Both the position numbers and the translations under genes were made by a program. From Megascapheus bottae (taxonomy: Eukaryota > Chordata > Mammalia > Rodentia > Geomyidae): 64,000 nucleotides of DNA. Position 1 is the stretch's first letter. Every line of letters starts with the position of its first letter. Where the stretch lies: positions 19,539,927 to 19,603,926 of the forward strand of contig JANJXV010000024.1 of NCBI GenBank assembly GCA_024803745.1, given 5' to 3'. The notes under the pieces were generated by a model, which did not search any database, was not told the DNA's origin, and worked only from the letters and a program-made list of their open reading frames with translations. Positions 34,074 to 43,957 of the stretch are shown piece by piece.

Positions 34074-34155
34074 TCTTGGTGGTACTGAAGTTTGAACTCA
34101 GTGGCTCGAGCTGCCGGTCAGGCTATCACTTGAGCTAATGTCCCCAGCCCTTCCC
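34074..34155 (-). mobile_element. SINE fragment (ID/Geo-like)
   Basis: GGTGGTACTGAAGTTTGAACTCAG ... TATCACTTGAGCTAATG. Confidence 0.5.
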
Positions 34156-36169
34156 CACTCCCTTTACCCTCACCCTCACCCTAATCCTCTCATGCCTGGA
34201 CTTGGCCATGCTAGGTGAGTGTCTACCTTGGCCCTTGAGGACTGTTTTCTGTACCTTCCCATAATTCCTAGATTCCGCAAAGCTGTCAATGTCATAATTA
34301 CTATGCTTATTTAAGAAGACTTCTCTGTATAAAGTGATGAGCCACCAGTCTCTCTTTATATTATAGGTGGTTGGTTGAGTAAAATCACCACATTCAAAAC
34401 AGAAGTCCAAAACCCCCTAAGTTATGATGTCAACAACACTGACTTGTCAAGTTTCAAGTATACAACTTTAAAAAATAAAAAAAGAACACGTGCAAAATGC
34501 TGAATGGAATAGAAATAGACAAGAAATCAATACCACATAGAAATATAACTCAAGGCTGGAATAAGGAGACCACCTGGAAAGTAGACTATTGAACCAACTT
34601 GGGGCCAGAGAGGGTACCATGTCAGCCAGACACAGAACAGCCTGCTGCTCCCACAGAAACTCCAAACAGGCTTGAGGCTGCCACGTCTTCCCAGGACCCA
34701 CAGCTACTGGCCATGCCTGGGCATTCTATAAGCAGTTTTTCTGAAAATCCATTCACTGACACCAAGGTCATCCCCGACCACCACTACCACCACCATAGCA
34801 TTCGAGAAGCGGATCAGGGTCACCCCTGAGATGGCCCTACTTCGAGGGTCACTTGCTGCCCTTCCATCCCAGGACACAGTAGTCTCCAAACGGAAGAAGG
34901 AGGGAGGGAGGGGAGTCAGGGAAACAGGCCTAGACTTCCAAAGAAGAAAAAGCTATGTAGGGATGGTACAAATAGCGCCACTGTTGATTTTAAAGTTACC
35001 TAACAATATTCTCCTCTATCTCTGCAGAATTCTCAGATGGCACAGGAAAAGCTATGGAAAGCCGGAGAAAAGTATACCGTAGAATATGCTGCCAACTCCA
35101 CCCCAACTCCTGAGGCCTCAGTCTCCTCATCTGCCATATGGGGGTGATACGCCTACTTCCGGTGACTGGATCAAGTGTATTTAAAAAAAAAAAAAATGCG
35201 TTCAGTGAATGGAAAGTACCAGTGTGCTGGGTGGCCCCACAGGAGAATCTAGTCGTCTAAGCTTTCTTTGTTGACTAAAGCCAAGAGCATAGGCTAGGAG
35301 CGTCTCCTGTCCTCTAGACTCAGGGCTGGCATTCACAGGTTGGATAAAATGCTTGTTCAGTGGTATGCTGCTCGGAAGAGACCTACTCCTTCAACCCCAG
35401 CTCTGATGTGGCTCCTCGAGTTGGGGTTCCCCCTGCCAGGGGGTATTTCAGTGGAGCCTTCAGCTGTGTACCTGTCCATAGATCAAGAGCAGAAGGGAAA
35501 TGGGGTACAGGACAGACCACCCACCTTGTGACCTTGAATGACTCAATTCCTGACCCTAGTTTTTCTTGTTAGGAAGGTGGGGGGGGGTCCGCTACCTTGA
35601 GCTCCTTTCCATCCCTTACGCAGTAGAGAGGCTCCTCCATGGTCAGGCCTAAGGGACACCTTCAACTGTGTTCCAACTCCTTCCAAAGCCAGTGGCCAGT
35701 CCTTTGGCCCTGCTCCCGTGAGAAGGGAGTGTTCTGAGTAGCTTCCATTTCCCTCTGCTTTTTGTTCTCCCACCCATAAAGTGGTGGAGCTGAGCCTCAC
35801 AGGCTGAGCTTGTGTCAGCTTGGTGAGGGTCCCCGGGTCCCCCTGTGTGTACACTCCCAATGGACAAATACACATTTCAGAGAAGCAACTCGAATTAAAT
35901 CATTCCCTCCCCCCACCAGCCCCCTCCATGCTTCTTCATAAATCATACCTCTCAATCTCACACCGATGAACTGTTACAAAATGACATCCATTGCAAAGAA
36001 AAACAAAAACAACAACAGCAAAACCCAGCTCAACTCCTTTCATGCCCTGACACTTCAGAATCAAAATAGGTTCACACTCCATTGTACCGAGAATGCCACT
36101 GCAGAAGTAAGACCAAGAGCTGTATTTCCCTGGAAAGATCCCCGGCCAGGGGCGCTTTCCAAGAGAATT
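34156..36169. other. Repeat-poor 2-kb flank inside presumed intron 1
   Basis: Almost SINE-free, next to the CpG island. It contains a MIR-like piece at 35095-35200. SINE depletion beside a promoter is common and may mark regulatory DNA. Frames here (for example 35966-36529, 187 codons) run on into the CpG island without domains. Confidence 0.5.
35095..35200 (-). repeat. MIR fragment
   Basis: GAGGCCTCAGTCTCCTCATCTGCCATATGGGGGTGATACG is the antisense MIR core. Confidence 0.65.
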
Positions 36170-36683
36170 TTCTTTGAATGTTCTTTGTGTCCTGGCGCAC
36201 CGGGGGACACGACCAGCCCAGCCTGCATCTGGGGCTGCTCGGGGCAACGCAATGCTGCTTCGAAGCAGACACCTCGATCACAAAGTATTCGGCACCATTG
36301 GGTAAAAGCCACCACCGCGCAGCCAGGCCACAATCCCGATCCCGGGAGCGCGCGGTCCTGCGGGGAGACCGGGCACGTTCAGACCCGCCTCGGGCGCCAC
36401 GGGTCCGCCGGGGGCTGGCTTTGCAGACCTGCCGCCAGCCCGGCTTCGCACCGCACGCTTCGGTGTGATTTCTTTATTTCCTCTCTGCCTTTATCTGCTG
36501 GGCCCACGAAGAATAAGGGGGAAAAATGAATAAAAAATTAAAGAAAAAAAAAGAGCATCTCCACCGAAGGAGGGCGAGGGAGCGGAGGAGAATAAAAGAG
36601 CCTGGGCGGGGGAAGCCCGGGGTGGGGAGAGCTCGCGGGGAAGGCGGGCAGGGTCGCGGCCGCCTCCCGGGGGACTCGGCGGG

Positions 36684-36692
36684 GCTTACCTG
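36684..36692 (-). other. 5' splice donor of exon 1
   Basis: On the minus strand the exon ends CCAG at 36690 and the intron begins GTAAGC. The match covers CAG/GTAAG of the mammalian U1 consensus. It leaves one coding base (phase 1) and falls immediately after the predicted signal-peptide end. Confidence 0.7.
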
Positions 36693-36831
36693 GGGCGCCA
36701 GAGGCCGGCCCGGCCAGCAGCAGCAGCCACAGGCCGGGGAGCAGCAGCCCCGGGCGGAGGCGGCGAACGGAAGGCCCGTGGCCGTCCGGCCCCGGGACCA
36801 GCGCGACCCCGGCGCGGGGCTTCCCTTCCAT
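36690..36831 (-). CDS. First coding exon of an unidentified secreted or membrane protein (signal peptide)
   Basis: Seen: reading down from 36831, an ATG in strong context (G at -3, G at +4) opens 47 codons plus one base, ending at a CAG/GTAAGC donor. The first ~25 residues are charged/Gly-Pro-rich (starts MEGKPRAGV). A short basic stretch (VRRLRPG) leads into a hydrophobic core (LLLPGLWLLLLAG) and a small-residue PASGAP cleavage-like end, the layout of an N-terminal signal peptide with a long n-region. Known: exons that hold a signal peptide and end in phase 1 are common for extracellular and type I membrane proteins. The reading frame runs on past the donor to 36538, but that part turns Pro-rich and loses protein character, as expected of intron. 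The gene identity is not recognised. Alternative: the 5' end of a non-coding transcript. The signal-peptide/donor/CpG combination makes a real exon likely. Confidence 0.72.
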
Positions 36832-37060
36832 GGCCGCGCCCCGGCGTCGGCGCCGCGCCCCCGGCGTTCCCGGTCAGAGCCCCCGGCGTTCCCGGCCTCG
36901 CGGCTCGGCGCGCTCGGGGCCCCGGGAGGCGGACGGCCGCTGCGGCTGCGGCGGGGACCGGGCGCCGCGCACCGGCGTGGAGCGAGGCCGGCGAGGCGGG
37001 GGCGGCCGGGGGGCCGGAACCGCGGGCGGACGGGGGCCGCCAGCCGCACGCCGCGCCGCT

Positions 37061-37370
37061 CCGCCCCCTTCGGAGCCCCGGAGCCGCTGCCCCGCTACGC
37101 GCGCGGGCTCGACGCGGGGTGGCGAGCACCCCCTCCCGGCCGGCCGGAGCCTGCCTGCGGGACGACCCAGGGCGGCGGCGGCGGCGGCGGCCGCGGCGAG
37201 GACGGCGCCCGCCCGCCCCCCTCAGGACCCGCCTCCCGGGAGGGGCCGCGGGGGCCGCGGGAGGCCGGGGCAGGGCGGCCGGGCGGCCGGGCGGATCGCG
37301 CTGCCCGGCTCCGCACCTCGCATCGGGTCCCCCGCGCGGGGTCCTCCCACACACACCACCCCCGCCCCGC
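37061..37370 (-). promoter_or_regulatory. Candidate TATA-less core promoter with GC boxes
   Basis: Minus-strand GC boxes (CCGCCCCC on the plus strand at 37061-37068; CCCGCCCCGC at 37361-37370) lie about 230-540 bp upstream of the ATG at 36831. No TATA element is evident. CpG-island promoters usually start at dispersed sites, so the exact start cannot be read. The placement is an inference. Confidence 0.35.
37171..37190 (+). repeat. (GGC)n microsatellite in CpG island
   Basis: About six or seven uninterrupted GGC units within the presumed 5' flank or 5' UTR of the minus-strand gene (CCG on its sense strand). It overlaps the second GCGGCCGC site. Confidence 0.8.
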
Positions 37371-37716
37371 GCCGCCGCCGGGATCGCGGTGCTGGCGTCC
37401 AGGAGGGGTCGGGGCTGGGCGATCTGGCTGGCCACCCCGGGGAGCTGCCGGGCTCCCGATCGTCCTCGGCCGCCGCCTGACTCGCTGCGGGCAGCAGGTG
37501 TGTGCGAAGCGAGCGCCGGCGTCCGGGCAGCCTTCGGGATTGCAGATCGCACAAAGCGGCGGGGAAGGGGGGGAGCCGGGGCTCCCCTCCCCAGCACCCG
37601 CCCGCTCCCTGCTCTGCGTTCCAACCCCTCGGCACACAGCCACCTCGGCGAGGTGGGCTCCTGGCAAAGCTACCACGCTGCACACAGTGGGCCTGCAGAA
37701 CGGATGGAGGTAGAGC

Positions 37717-37728
37717 GCACGCGCGCGT

Positions 37729-37769
<41 letters not shown>

Positions 37770-37780
37770 CACACACACGC
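37717..37780 (+). repeat. (CA)n microsatellite at CpG-island edge
   Basis: CGCACGCGCGCGTGT then about 28 CA units; marks the upstream boundary of the island. Confidence 0.95.
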
Positions 37781-37782
37781 CC

Positions 37783-38026
37783 TAGCCTGCACTGATGGCT
37801 CCTGCCTGTAATCCTGGCTACTCAGCAGGCTGAAATCTGAGGAAAAGCATTGGAAGCCAGCCCAGGTAGGAAAGTCCCTGAGATACTCATCTCCAATAAA
37901 CTCCTCAGAAAAGGCCAGAAGAGATGTGTGGCTCAAGGGGTAGAGTGCTGCTTTAAGGCAAAGAAGTTAAGGGACAGCACCCAGGCCCTGTGTTCAAGCT
38001 CCCCTCCCTCTACCCCCCAAAAAAAG
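37783..38026 (+). mobile_element. B1-Geo SINE
   Basis: AGCCTGCACTGATGGCTCC to the CCCCCCAAAAAAAG tail. Confidence 0.88.
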
Positions 38027-39090
38027 AGCCAGGCCCCTCATGGGAGGCCAAGTCAGGGCTAGAGCTCCTGGAGGAAACCAGGCTGGAAAGAAGGGAGTTC
38101 ACATTTGCCAGTGCCTACCATGTGCCAAGCATCTAACACTAAAGAGATGTCGGGATGGTTGGAAGGTTCTGAGACCAGGATACTTGTATCCTCTTAGCCA
38201 AGTTGCACAGGCCAGGGTGCTAAGGTTTTATAGAAGGGCAATAGCTAATGATGGTCCAAGACACAGTGTGAATCAGCCACCTACCAAAAAGAGCTTGGTC
38301 AAAGGCTCTTACTGGTTTCTTCCCAAAGGCCCAGCAGGGGAGCTGCCCAGCTTGGCAGAGCCAAACCCACTCTCTAGGCCAGAGAATTCCTTTACACAGC
38401 CCCACTGAGGCACTTGCTCTTCAGTGCTGAACTGTTAGGCTCATGAAAAATAATGGGGAATAAAGGTAAAGGATGTATTTGTGTTGTTGCTAACGTTGTG
38501 AGTTATTACACCACAAAGCATTCCCAGTGCATTCTGAACAATAGCTCCCCTGTCCCAACTTCAAAGGGCCTTGCATGCCTTGTCTCAAGTGTACACACTC
38601 AGGTGAGTACCTAAGTGGAGGTGCTGCTTGTCACAACATGTCTGGTCCCTGGACACAAAAGCACAGCATCAGGGAGCTCTTCTTAATGGCCTTCCTTCTG
38701 TCTTGTGGAAACCCTTGGTTTGACCACAGACCTCTGCCTTGGGTGATTCCTGACGTGTTATAATCCTGCTATGTCATTTTATTTATCTAGCGGTTTATGC
38801 ATTGCCTCCTTCACAAAATCGTTGATTTGAGCAAGAGCATTTGCTGCCCAGTGAAGAGCAGGGCCAGTCAGGGCTGGCTTCAGCGTCCAGGCAGCTCCCA
38901 CCTGCACTGTACTTGAGAGTGTGGAAGAAAGAAACCTCCCTCACCCTCTCCAACCAACTCAGGGTCAGCTGGAAATGAAAGTAGAACTCACGATTTCAGC
39001 TAATCAAAATGATTCATGGGCATCCACTTGCTAAGGAAAGCGATCCCTTAGTCCCCCAGTTCTGAAATTATGCTTTCATTATGTTTTTCA
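38027..39090. other. Repeat-poor upstream flank
   Basis: About 1 kb with only a weak MIR-like phrase (CCTACCATGTGCCAAGCATC near 38113). The 122-codon plus frame (38040-38408) has no domain. Confidence 0.45.
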
Positions 39091-39172
39091 CAGGCCAGAG
39101 CATGGCTCAAGTGGTAGAACACCTGCTGACAGTGCAAGACCCTGAGTTCAAAGTCCCAGTCTTCCTCTCAAA
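39091..39172 (+). mobile_element. Geo monomer fragment
   Basis: GCATGGCTCAAGTGGTAGAAC ... CCTGAGTTCAAAGTCCCAG. Confidence 0.7.
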
Positions 39173-39631
39173 AGAGAAAAGGAAAAAAGAAAGAAAAGAA
39201 GAGGAAAAAAATCTGGTATTAACACACATCAACAAATGTGTATATCTAAGAAAAAGGATTAAGACAGAGTTCATACCAAATTATATGACAAATAAATTTA
39301 GAAGGCATTTCCAAGTGCTATAAGTGTTCCAAGAAAGGTACAAAAAATTAATTTTAGAGATCAGCTCATCCAATGTTTATCTTATACATAAACAAGCCAG
39401 AGAGGTGAGTTCCTTTTGCTTTGTCTCAAGTAGAATTAGCACCTGCAGCTTTCCAGCTACCAATAACCTCCAGGGCAAAAGGAGAATCACCCTGGCTCCT
39501 GAGGTTACCTGGGTCTGAGAAGGTAAGAGGTAGGATCAGTTCCAATGTGAGCATCGCTGCACCTCTGTCAGCCACATCTTACACTACAAATCTGTGAGGC
39601 CCACAAAAGACCACCATGATCCCATCATTGG

Positions 39632-39686
39632 TGTGTGTTTGTGTGTGTGCATGTGTGTGTGTGTGTGTGTGAGTGTATGTGTGTGT
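39632..39686 (+). repeat. (GT)n microsatellite
   Basis: Interrupted GT run (GTGTGTGCATGTGTGTG...) before an antisense SINE. Confidence 0.9.
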
Positions 39687-40170
39687 ACTATGACTTGAAC
39701 TCAGCAAAGTGGGTGCTGCCCCTTAGTTTTTTTGCTCAAGATCAGCAGCACTATACCAATTAAGCCACAGCTCCACTTCTAGCTTTTTGGTGGCTATTTG
39801 GAGATAAGAGTCTTTGAGAAGCCAGGCGAGGTGGCTCACGCTTGTAATCCTAGCTACTCAGGAGGCTGAGATCTGAGGATCAAAGTTCAAAGCCAGCCCA
39901 GGCACAAAAGGACCTGAGACTCTTATATCCAGTTAACCTCTAGAAAACGGGAAGTGGGACTTGGCTCAAGGTTAGGGTAATATCCTTGAGCCGAAGAGCT
40001 CCCCAACAGCCAAGTTCAAGGACCATGAACCACAAAAAAAAAAAAAAAGGAGAAAGAAAGAAAGTTTCCTGGACTTTCCTTTGTAGGCTGGCTTTGAACC
40101 TTGATCCTCAGATATCAGCTTCCTGAATGGCTAGGACTAGAGACATGAGCCACAGGTCCCAGCCATTCCC
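39687..40170 (-). mobile_element. B1-Geo SINE interrupted by a plus-strand B1-Geo
   Basis: Outer antisense parts 39687-39817 (to GGAGATAAGAGTCTTT) and 40064-40170 (TTTCCTGGACTTTCC ... GAGCCACAGGTCCCAGCC). Confidence 0.88.
39818..40063 (+). mobile_element. Nested B1-Geo SINE
   Basis: AGCCAGGCGAGGTGGCTCACGC to an A15 tail; it opens the host at the antisense linker. Confidence 0.92.
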
Positions 40171-40796
40171 AGTTTTGAGTTTCTAGAAGCCCCAGAATTC
40201 CCTGCTCTTTGGTCCCTTGCCTCACTTCAAAGCCGATGTAGTGTCATCCTCACATCTCTCCTCCCAAGGCTAGACCAACAGCTGGTGCCTCTAGTCCTAA
40301 GGAGAAGACAAAGGGATGCTTGGATGGGCCTGCACAGAAAGTCTATAAATGCGAGGCAAGGAAGGAAGGACGAGAAGAGAAGGCCAAACGGGCTCCATAT
40401 TCATAGGTCAACAGAGCTGCAAGTTCCTATTCACTTCTATCACAAGCAGTCTAAAATGATGCCCTTGAACTCCGTCTAGTGGGTCATTGAGAAGGTCTAT
40501 ATGTTGAGAGGAAGACAGACATTTGATTTCATAGTCTGCCTCCTTGGCATGCAGATATTTCACTGGATAGGGGTGTGTGCCTCCATTTGCCCTCTTGACC
40601 TGGGCTTCTCCATCCTCAGAGGTGGGCCTGCATGCCGATGGGGAGGAAAGACACACTGCTCAGTGAGGGGAATGCTGGACAGCAGAAGAGGCCCCAGACT
40701 ATGGAATGGGGCAGCTGAGCTCTGTGCCCCACTCTAGCCCATGAAAGCTTGTGAATGTATGCTTCTGGCTTAGCCTTAGACTCAAAATTCAAATCT
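40171..40796. other. Unassigned sequence
   Basis: No repeat recognised. The 64-82 codon frames on both strands overlap without domains. Confidence 0.4.
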
Positions 40797-41032
40797 TGCA
40801 GGGCACTAGAGGCTTATGCCTGTAATCCTTAGCTACTCAGGAGGCTGAGATCTGAGAATCATGATTCAAACCCAACAGAAAAGTTCCCAAGAGTCTCATC
40901 TCTAATTTATCAGCAAAAAGCAGGAAGTAGAGGTATGGCTCAAGTGGTAGAGTATCAGCCTTGAGCAAAAGAGCTAAGCAAGAGCAGGAGGCTTCAGTTC
41001 AATCCCCAGTACTGGCACCGAAAAAGAAAAAG
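40797..41032 (+). mobile_element. B1-Geo SINE
   Basis: GGGCACTAGAGGCTTATGCC to CCCAGTACTGGCACCG. Confidence 0.9.
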
Positions 41033-41329
41033 TCTGATGGTGGATTTGATTTGATATACCTACCTGGGCTGAATTGTGCAAAATAAGGTAAATGTCCACA
41101 GAGTTCATTCAGTAAATTCCATGAACATATTTGATCTGCCAATGATACCTGTTTGGAGACTAATATAGCAACTAACTAGAACAGTTAGGGACTATTGCTC
41201 CCTCTGATAAGGTACCACTGAGCCACAGGGTTCCCTGGGAAGAGGAAACAACTATGCAAAAAAATAAAGAAGCAACTCAAATAAACATCAAAAAAAAATC
41301 TACTAAGCTCTACTGGGTAAATGCCCCAC

Positions 41330-41990
41330 AGTGCCGAATTCTAGGTGATGAGTAAGATTAATTATCTAGAGTTACTTCAAAGAGCTTGAAATTTTATGAG
41401 AACAAAATAAACTTTAAAAATAATGATGATACCAAGCAGAACATGATAAATATCAGAAGGAAGTCACAAAATGTTCCCAGAAGGGAATTGTTTTTGGTAG
41501 GAGGCCTGGAGGAGGACTTCATGGTGGTTGCGTATGAACTGGGCCTGAGAAGGATGAGCAGGATTTAGAGAATGAAAGGGACCAGACAGGTATTGCAGGC
41601 TGGAAGGATGGATGGTCTGGACAAAGACAAAGACAGAATGGAAGGTTTTTCTAGCCAATGTGTTAGAGCAGCTGGAACCCTAGGCCACAACAGTGGCTGC
41701 ATGTTAAAATCACCAGGGCTCCAGTAAACAAAACAAACCACCTCTGGGCCACATTTCCCAACAATTACATCCAATTCTCTGCGTGCAGAGACATGCCACT
41801 TGTGTATTCAGACACAGAAAGTACTGAACCAGAAGTTTCAGTTCACCTTTCCACTCAAAAGGATCACACAGGTATTTAGAGGTGATCAAAGAAAGAAGTG
41901 TGAGGCTGACGTAGACAAGGCCTTGGAGCATAAGGGTCTGGACTTAATTTTGCAAGCAATGAAGTTATCAGTAAAAATCTTGGTGAGTTA
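41330..41990 (+). repeat. Ancient interspersed repeat, long copy
   Basis: AGGAGGCCTGGAGGAGGACTTCATGGTGGTTGCG, GAACTGGGCCTGAGAAGGATGAGCAGGATTTAG, then after an insert AAGGCCTTGGAGCATAAGGGTCTGGACTTAATTTTG. I recognise this order as a widespread old mammalian repeat but cannot name the family with certainty. Confidence 0.55.
41685..41800 (+). repeat. MER5-like hAT relic inside the ancient repeat
   Basis: CAGTGGCTGCATGTTAAAATCACCAGGGCTCC ... CCTCTGGGCCACATTTCCC resembles MER5A. It splits the ancient repeat, so it came later. Confidence 0.55.
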
Positions 41991-42079
41991 TTATTAGAAT
42001 GAGGCACAAGAAATATGAGATTCTATTAACAATATATAAGATGATTTAGAGGAAGACTGCAAGTGAAGAGACCAATTAG

Positions 42080-42265
42080 GATAAGATCTTAACCCTGCAT
42101 GCATGAAATGGGAATGATCTCTATTTTTTACCACCAGATAGACAAAGCTTTTAAAAATTTGATAATATCCATTAATGCAAAAATATGGTGAAATAGACAC
42201 AATTCCACCAGTGAGAATGCTAATCAGTATATAGATTTTGAAGGACAATATGGCCTTATCTATCA
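42080..42265 (+). repeat. Possible old L1/HAL1 fragment
   Basis: ATTCCACCAGTGAGAATGCTAA ... TTTTGAAGGACAATATGGCC is like the 'ggtgggaatgtaaa ... tttggaaggcaatttggc' segment. Confidence 0.4.
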
Positions 42266-42369
42266 GTTTTTAATTAGTTCACTATTTAAACTGGAGACAA
42301 GGCTTGAGAGAGAAAGTTTCTTCCTAGCAAGCGTGAGTCAAAGACTTCAGACCCCACAAACCTAATTGA

Positions 42370-42711
42370 TTAGTTGTGCACCAGTGGCTCATGCCTATAC
42401 TTCTAGCTACTTGGAACCCTGAGAACAGGAAGAACCATTTTGAGGCCAGCCAAGGTGGAAAAGCACAAGAGACCCTCTCACAATCTACAGCTAAGTATAG
42501 TAGCATACAGCTCTCAGCTTTATGAAAAGTGGTGATCAAGAGGATTGAGGTTCAAGGCCAGCTCCACGTAGAAAAGTTTGTGAGACTGTCTCAACAGCAG
42601 CTGGGCATGATGGCAAGAGCTGTCAATCAAGAGCCCACAATAGGTGGGTTACCGTCCAGACGGCCTGCCTAAACAGGAATTAAGGCACTGTAGCAAAAAT
42701 AACCAGTGTTT
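42370..42711 (+). mobile_element. Old B1-type SINE cluster
   Basis: Three decayed B1-like units in tandem (CACCAGTGGCTCATGCC; AGGATTGAGGTTCAAGGCC; AGCTGGGCATGATGGCAAGAGC). Confidence 0.6.
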
Positions 42712-42728
42712 AAAAAAGAGTAGGATAG

Positions 42729-42845
42729 AGGCAGGACTTTAGCCTAGTGGTAGAGTGCTTGCCTAGCATGCACAAAGACCCGAGTTTGAGTCCTTGGTAC
42801 CACATACATAGGAAAAATGGTCCAGAACTAGCAAAAAAAAAAAAA
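42729..42845 (+). mobile_element. IDL-Geo SINE lacking most of Geo
   Basis: Full ID half, then GGAAAAATGGTCCAGAACTAGC and an A-tail: about 90 bp of Geo are absent. Perfect 17-bp target duplication AAAAAAGAGTAGGATAG (42712-42728, 42846-42862). Confidence 0.92.
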
Positions 42846-42862
42846 AAAAAAGAGTAGGATAG

Positions 42863-43062
42863 GGCTGGGAATGTGGATTTGGGGGCTGGAACTGGAGCTT
42901 AGTGATAAAGCATGCATGAAGTCATGGGTTCGATTCTTTAGTACCACAGAAACAAAGTTGGAAGTGGCATTGTGGCTCAAGTGGTAGAGTGCTAGCCTTG
43001 GACAAAAGCTCAGGGAAAGTTCCTAGGACCTGAGTTCAAGCCCCAGGACTGACAAAAAAAGA
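42863..43062 (+). mobile_element. IDL-Geo SINE
   Basis: GGCTGGGAATGTGGATTTGG with a rearranged ID half, then a good Geo half to CAGGACTGACAAAAAAAG. Confidence 0.88.
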
Positions 43063-43140
43063 ATGGGAGGTCTGACTCAGTGGTAAAGACCCTATCAAAG
43101 TTCAAACTCCAGTGCCATGAAAATGATTTTTATTAATTAA
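43063..43140 (+). mobile_element. ID-like fragment
   Basis: GGTCTGACTCAGTGGTAAAG ... CAAACTCCAGTGCCATG. Confidence 0.5.
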
Positions 43141-43188
43141 TTAAAACAAAAATTCCAGGAGGGGAATATCACCCCTTAAATCTCTTCT

Positions 43189-43237
43189 GGGCTTGCTTTG
43201 ACAGCACATGTACTGAAATGGAGTTACCATTAGAAAA
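43189..43237 (+). pseudogene. Truncated U6 snRNA pseudogene (5' half)
   Basis: GCTTGCTTTGACAGCACATGTACTGAAATGGA aligns with the U6 5' end (GCTCGCTTCGGCAGCACATATACTAAAATTGGA); similarity fades after about 49 bases. The rest of U6, including the catalytic core, is absent. Confidence 0.7.
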
Positions 43238-43271
43238 TCCATTTCAAAATGCATATGTTGGATCTGTGTGT

Positions 43272-43495
43272 GTGCTCGTCCGGGGTCTTGAACTCAGGGC
43301 TGAGCACAATCCCTGAACCTTTTCTGCTCAAGGCTAGTGCCACGCCACTTGACCACAGCTCCACTCCTAGCTTTTTTGGTGCTTAATTAAAGAGTCTCAT
43401 GAGCTTTCCTGCAGGGGCTGGTGTTGAACCATGATCCTCAGACCTCAGCCTCCTGAGTAGCTAGGATTACAGGTGTGAGCCATCAGGGCTTGGCT
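43272..43495 (-). mobile_element. B1-Geo SINE
   Basis: CCGGGGTCTTGAACTCAGGGC to ACAGGTGTGAGCCATCAGG. Confidence 0.9.
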
Positions 43496-43506
43496 ATGCT
43501 AATTCT

Positions 43507-43704
43507 TTTTTTTTTTTTCTTAAACCAGTCCCAGGCTTCAGCTCAAGGCCTGCGCACTGTCCTTGGGTTTTCTTAAAGCTAGAGCTCTACCACTTGAGCT
43601 CAGCACCACTTCTAGCTTTTCTGTGTATGTGATACCAAGGAATCAAACCGAGGGTTTAATAAATGCTAGGCAAGCACTCTACCACTAGGCCACACTCCTG
43701 GCCA
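43507..43704 (-). mobile_element. IDL-Geo SINE
   Basis: T-run, ACCAGTCCCAGGCTTCAGC to AGGCCACACTCCTGGCC. Confidence 0.92.
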
Positions 43705-43718
43705 AAAGTGCAATTTAT

Positions 43719-43739
43719 CATTATTATTATTATCATTAT
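43719..43739 (+). repeat. (ATT)n microsatellite
   Basis: ATCATTATTATTATTATCATTATA ahead of an antisense SINE. Confidence 0.85.
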
Positions 43740-43740
43740 A

Positions 43741-43957
43741 GGTCATGGGGCTTGAACTCAGCCTGGGCGCTGTCCCTGAGCTCTTCAGCTCAAGGCTACC
43801 GCCCTACCCTTGAGCCAAACCCCATTTCCCATTTTCTAGACGTTAATTGGGTATGAGTCTCAGGTCCTTTTTGTGCCTGGGCTGGCTTTGAACTTTGATC
43901 CTTAGATCTTGGCCTCCAGAGTAGCTAGGATTACAGGCATGAGCCACCGAGCCCAGC
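43741..43957 (-). mobile_element. B1-Geo SINE
   Basis: TCATGGGGCTTGAACTCAGCC to CATGAGCCACCGAGCCCAGC. Confidence 0.92.

Larger units (their letters stand above)
1..36689 (-). other. Inferred first intron of the CpG-island gene
   Basis: Everything downstream of the exon 1 donor on the minus strand to the window edge. No second exon with coding character was found: the open frames here are SINEs, old repeats or short chance frames. If this is right, intron 1 exceeds 36 kb, which is usual for large receptor or adhesion genes. Another gene hidden here cannot be excluded. Confidence 0.45.
36170..37715. promoter_or_regulatory. CpG island, promoter region
   Basis: A sharp shift from AT-rich or repeat sequence to very GC- and CpG-dense sequence with no SINE inside. 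It holds two NotI-type GCGGCCGC sites (36656-36663, 37187-37194), many GC boxes and a GGC run. It surrounds the signal-peptide exon, which sits near its low-coordinate third with most of the island upstream of the ATG, as expected of a minus-strand promoter. It ends abruptly at a CA microsatellite plus a SINE. Edges are by eye. Confidence 0.85.

Noticed and set aside
36538..36689. Extension of the signal-peptide frame past the donor
   Set aside because: The consensus donor at 36690/36689 and the loss of protein-like composition afterwards make intron read-through the better explanation.
37496..37510. Plus-strand donor-like CAGGTGTGTG for a divergent transcript
   Set aside because: An isolated motif without an associated open frame or exon evidence; divergent promoter transcription is possible but not supported by sequence alone.
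36686..37624. 312-codon minus-strand frame in the CpG island
   Set aside because: Same GC artefact in another register; composition is low-complexity Arg/Pro/Ala.
36526..37713. 395-codon plus-strand frame across the CpG island
   Set aside because: Arg/Gly/Pro/Ala-rich, with long frames open in several registers on both strands; this is the stop-poor signature of GC-rich DNA. It lacks domains and covers the antisense signal-peptide exon.
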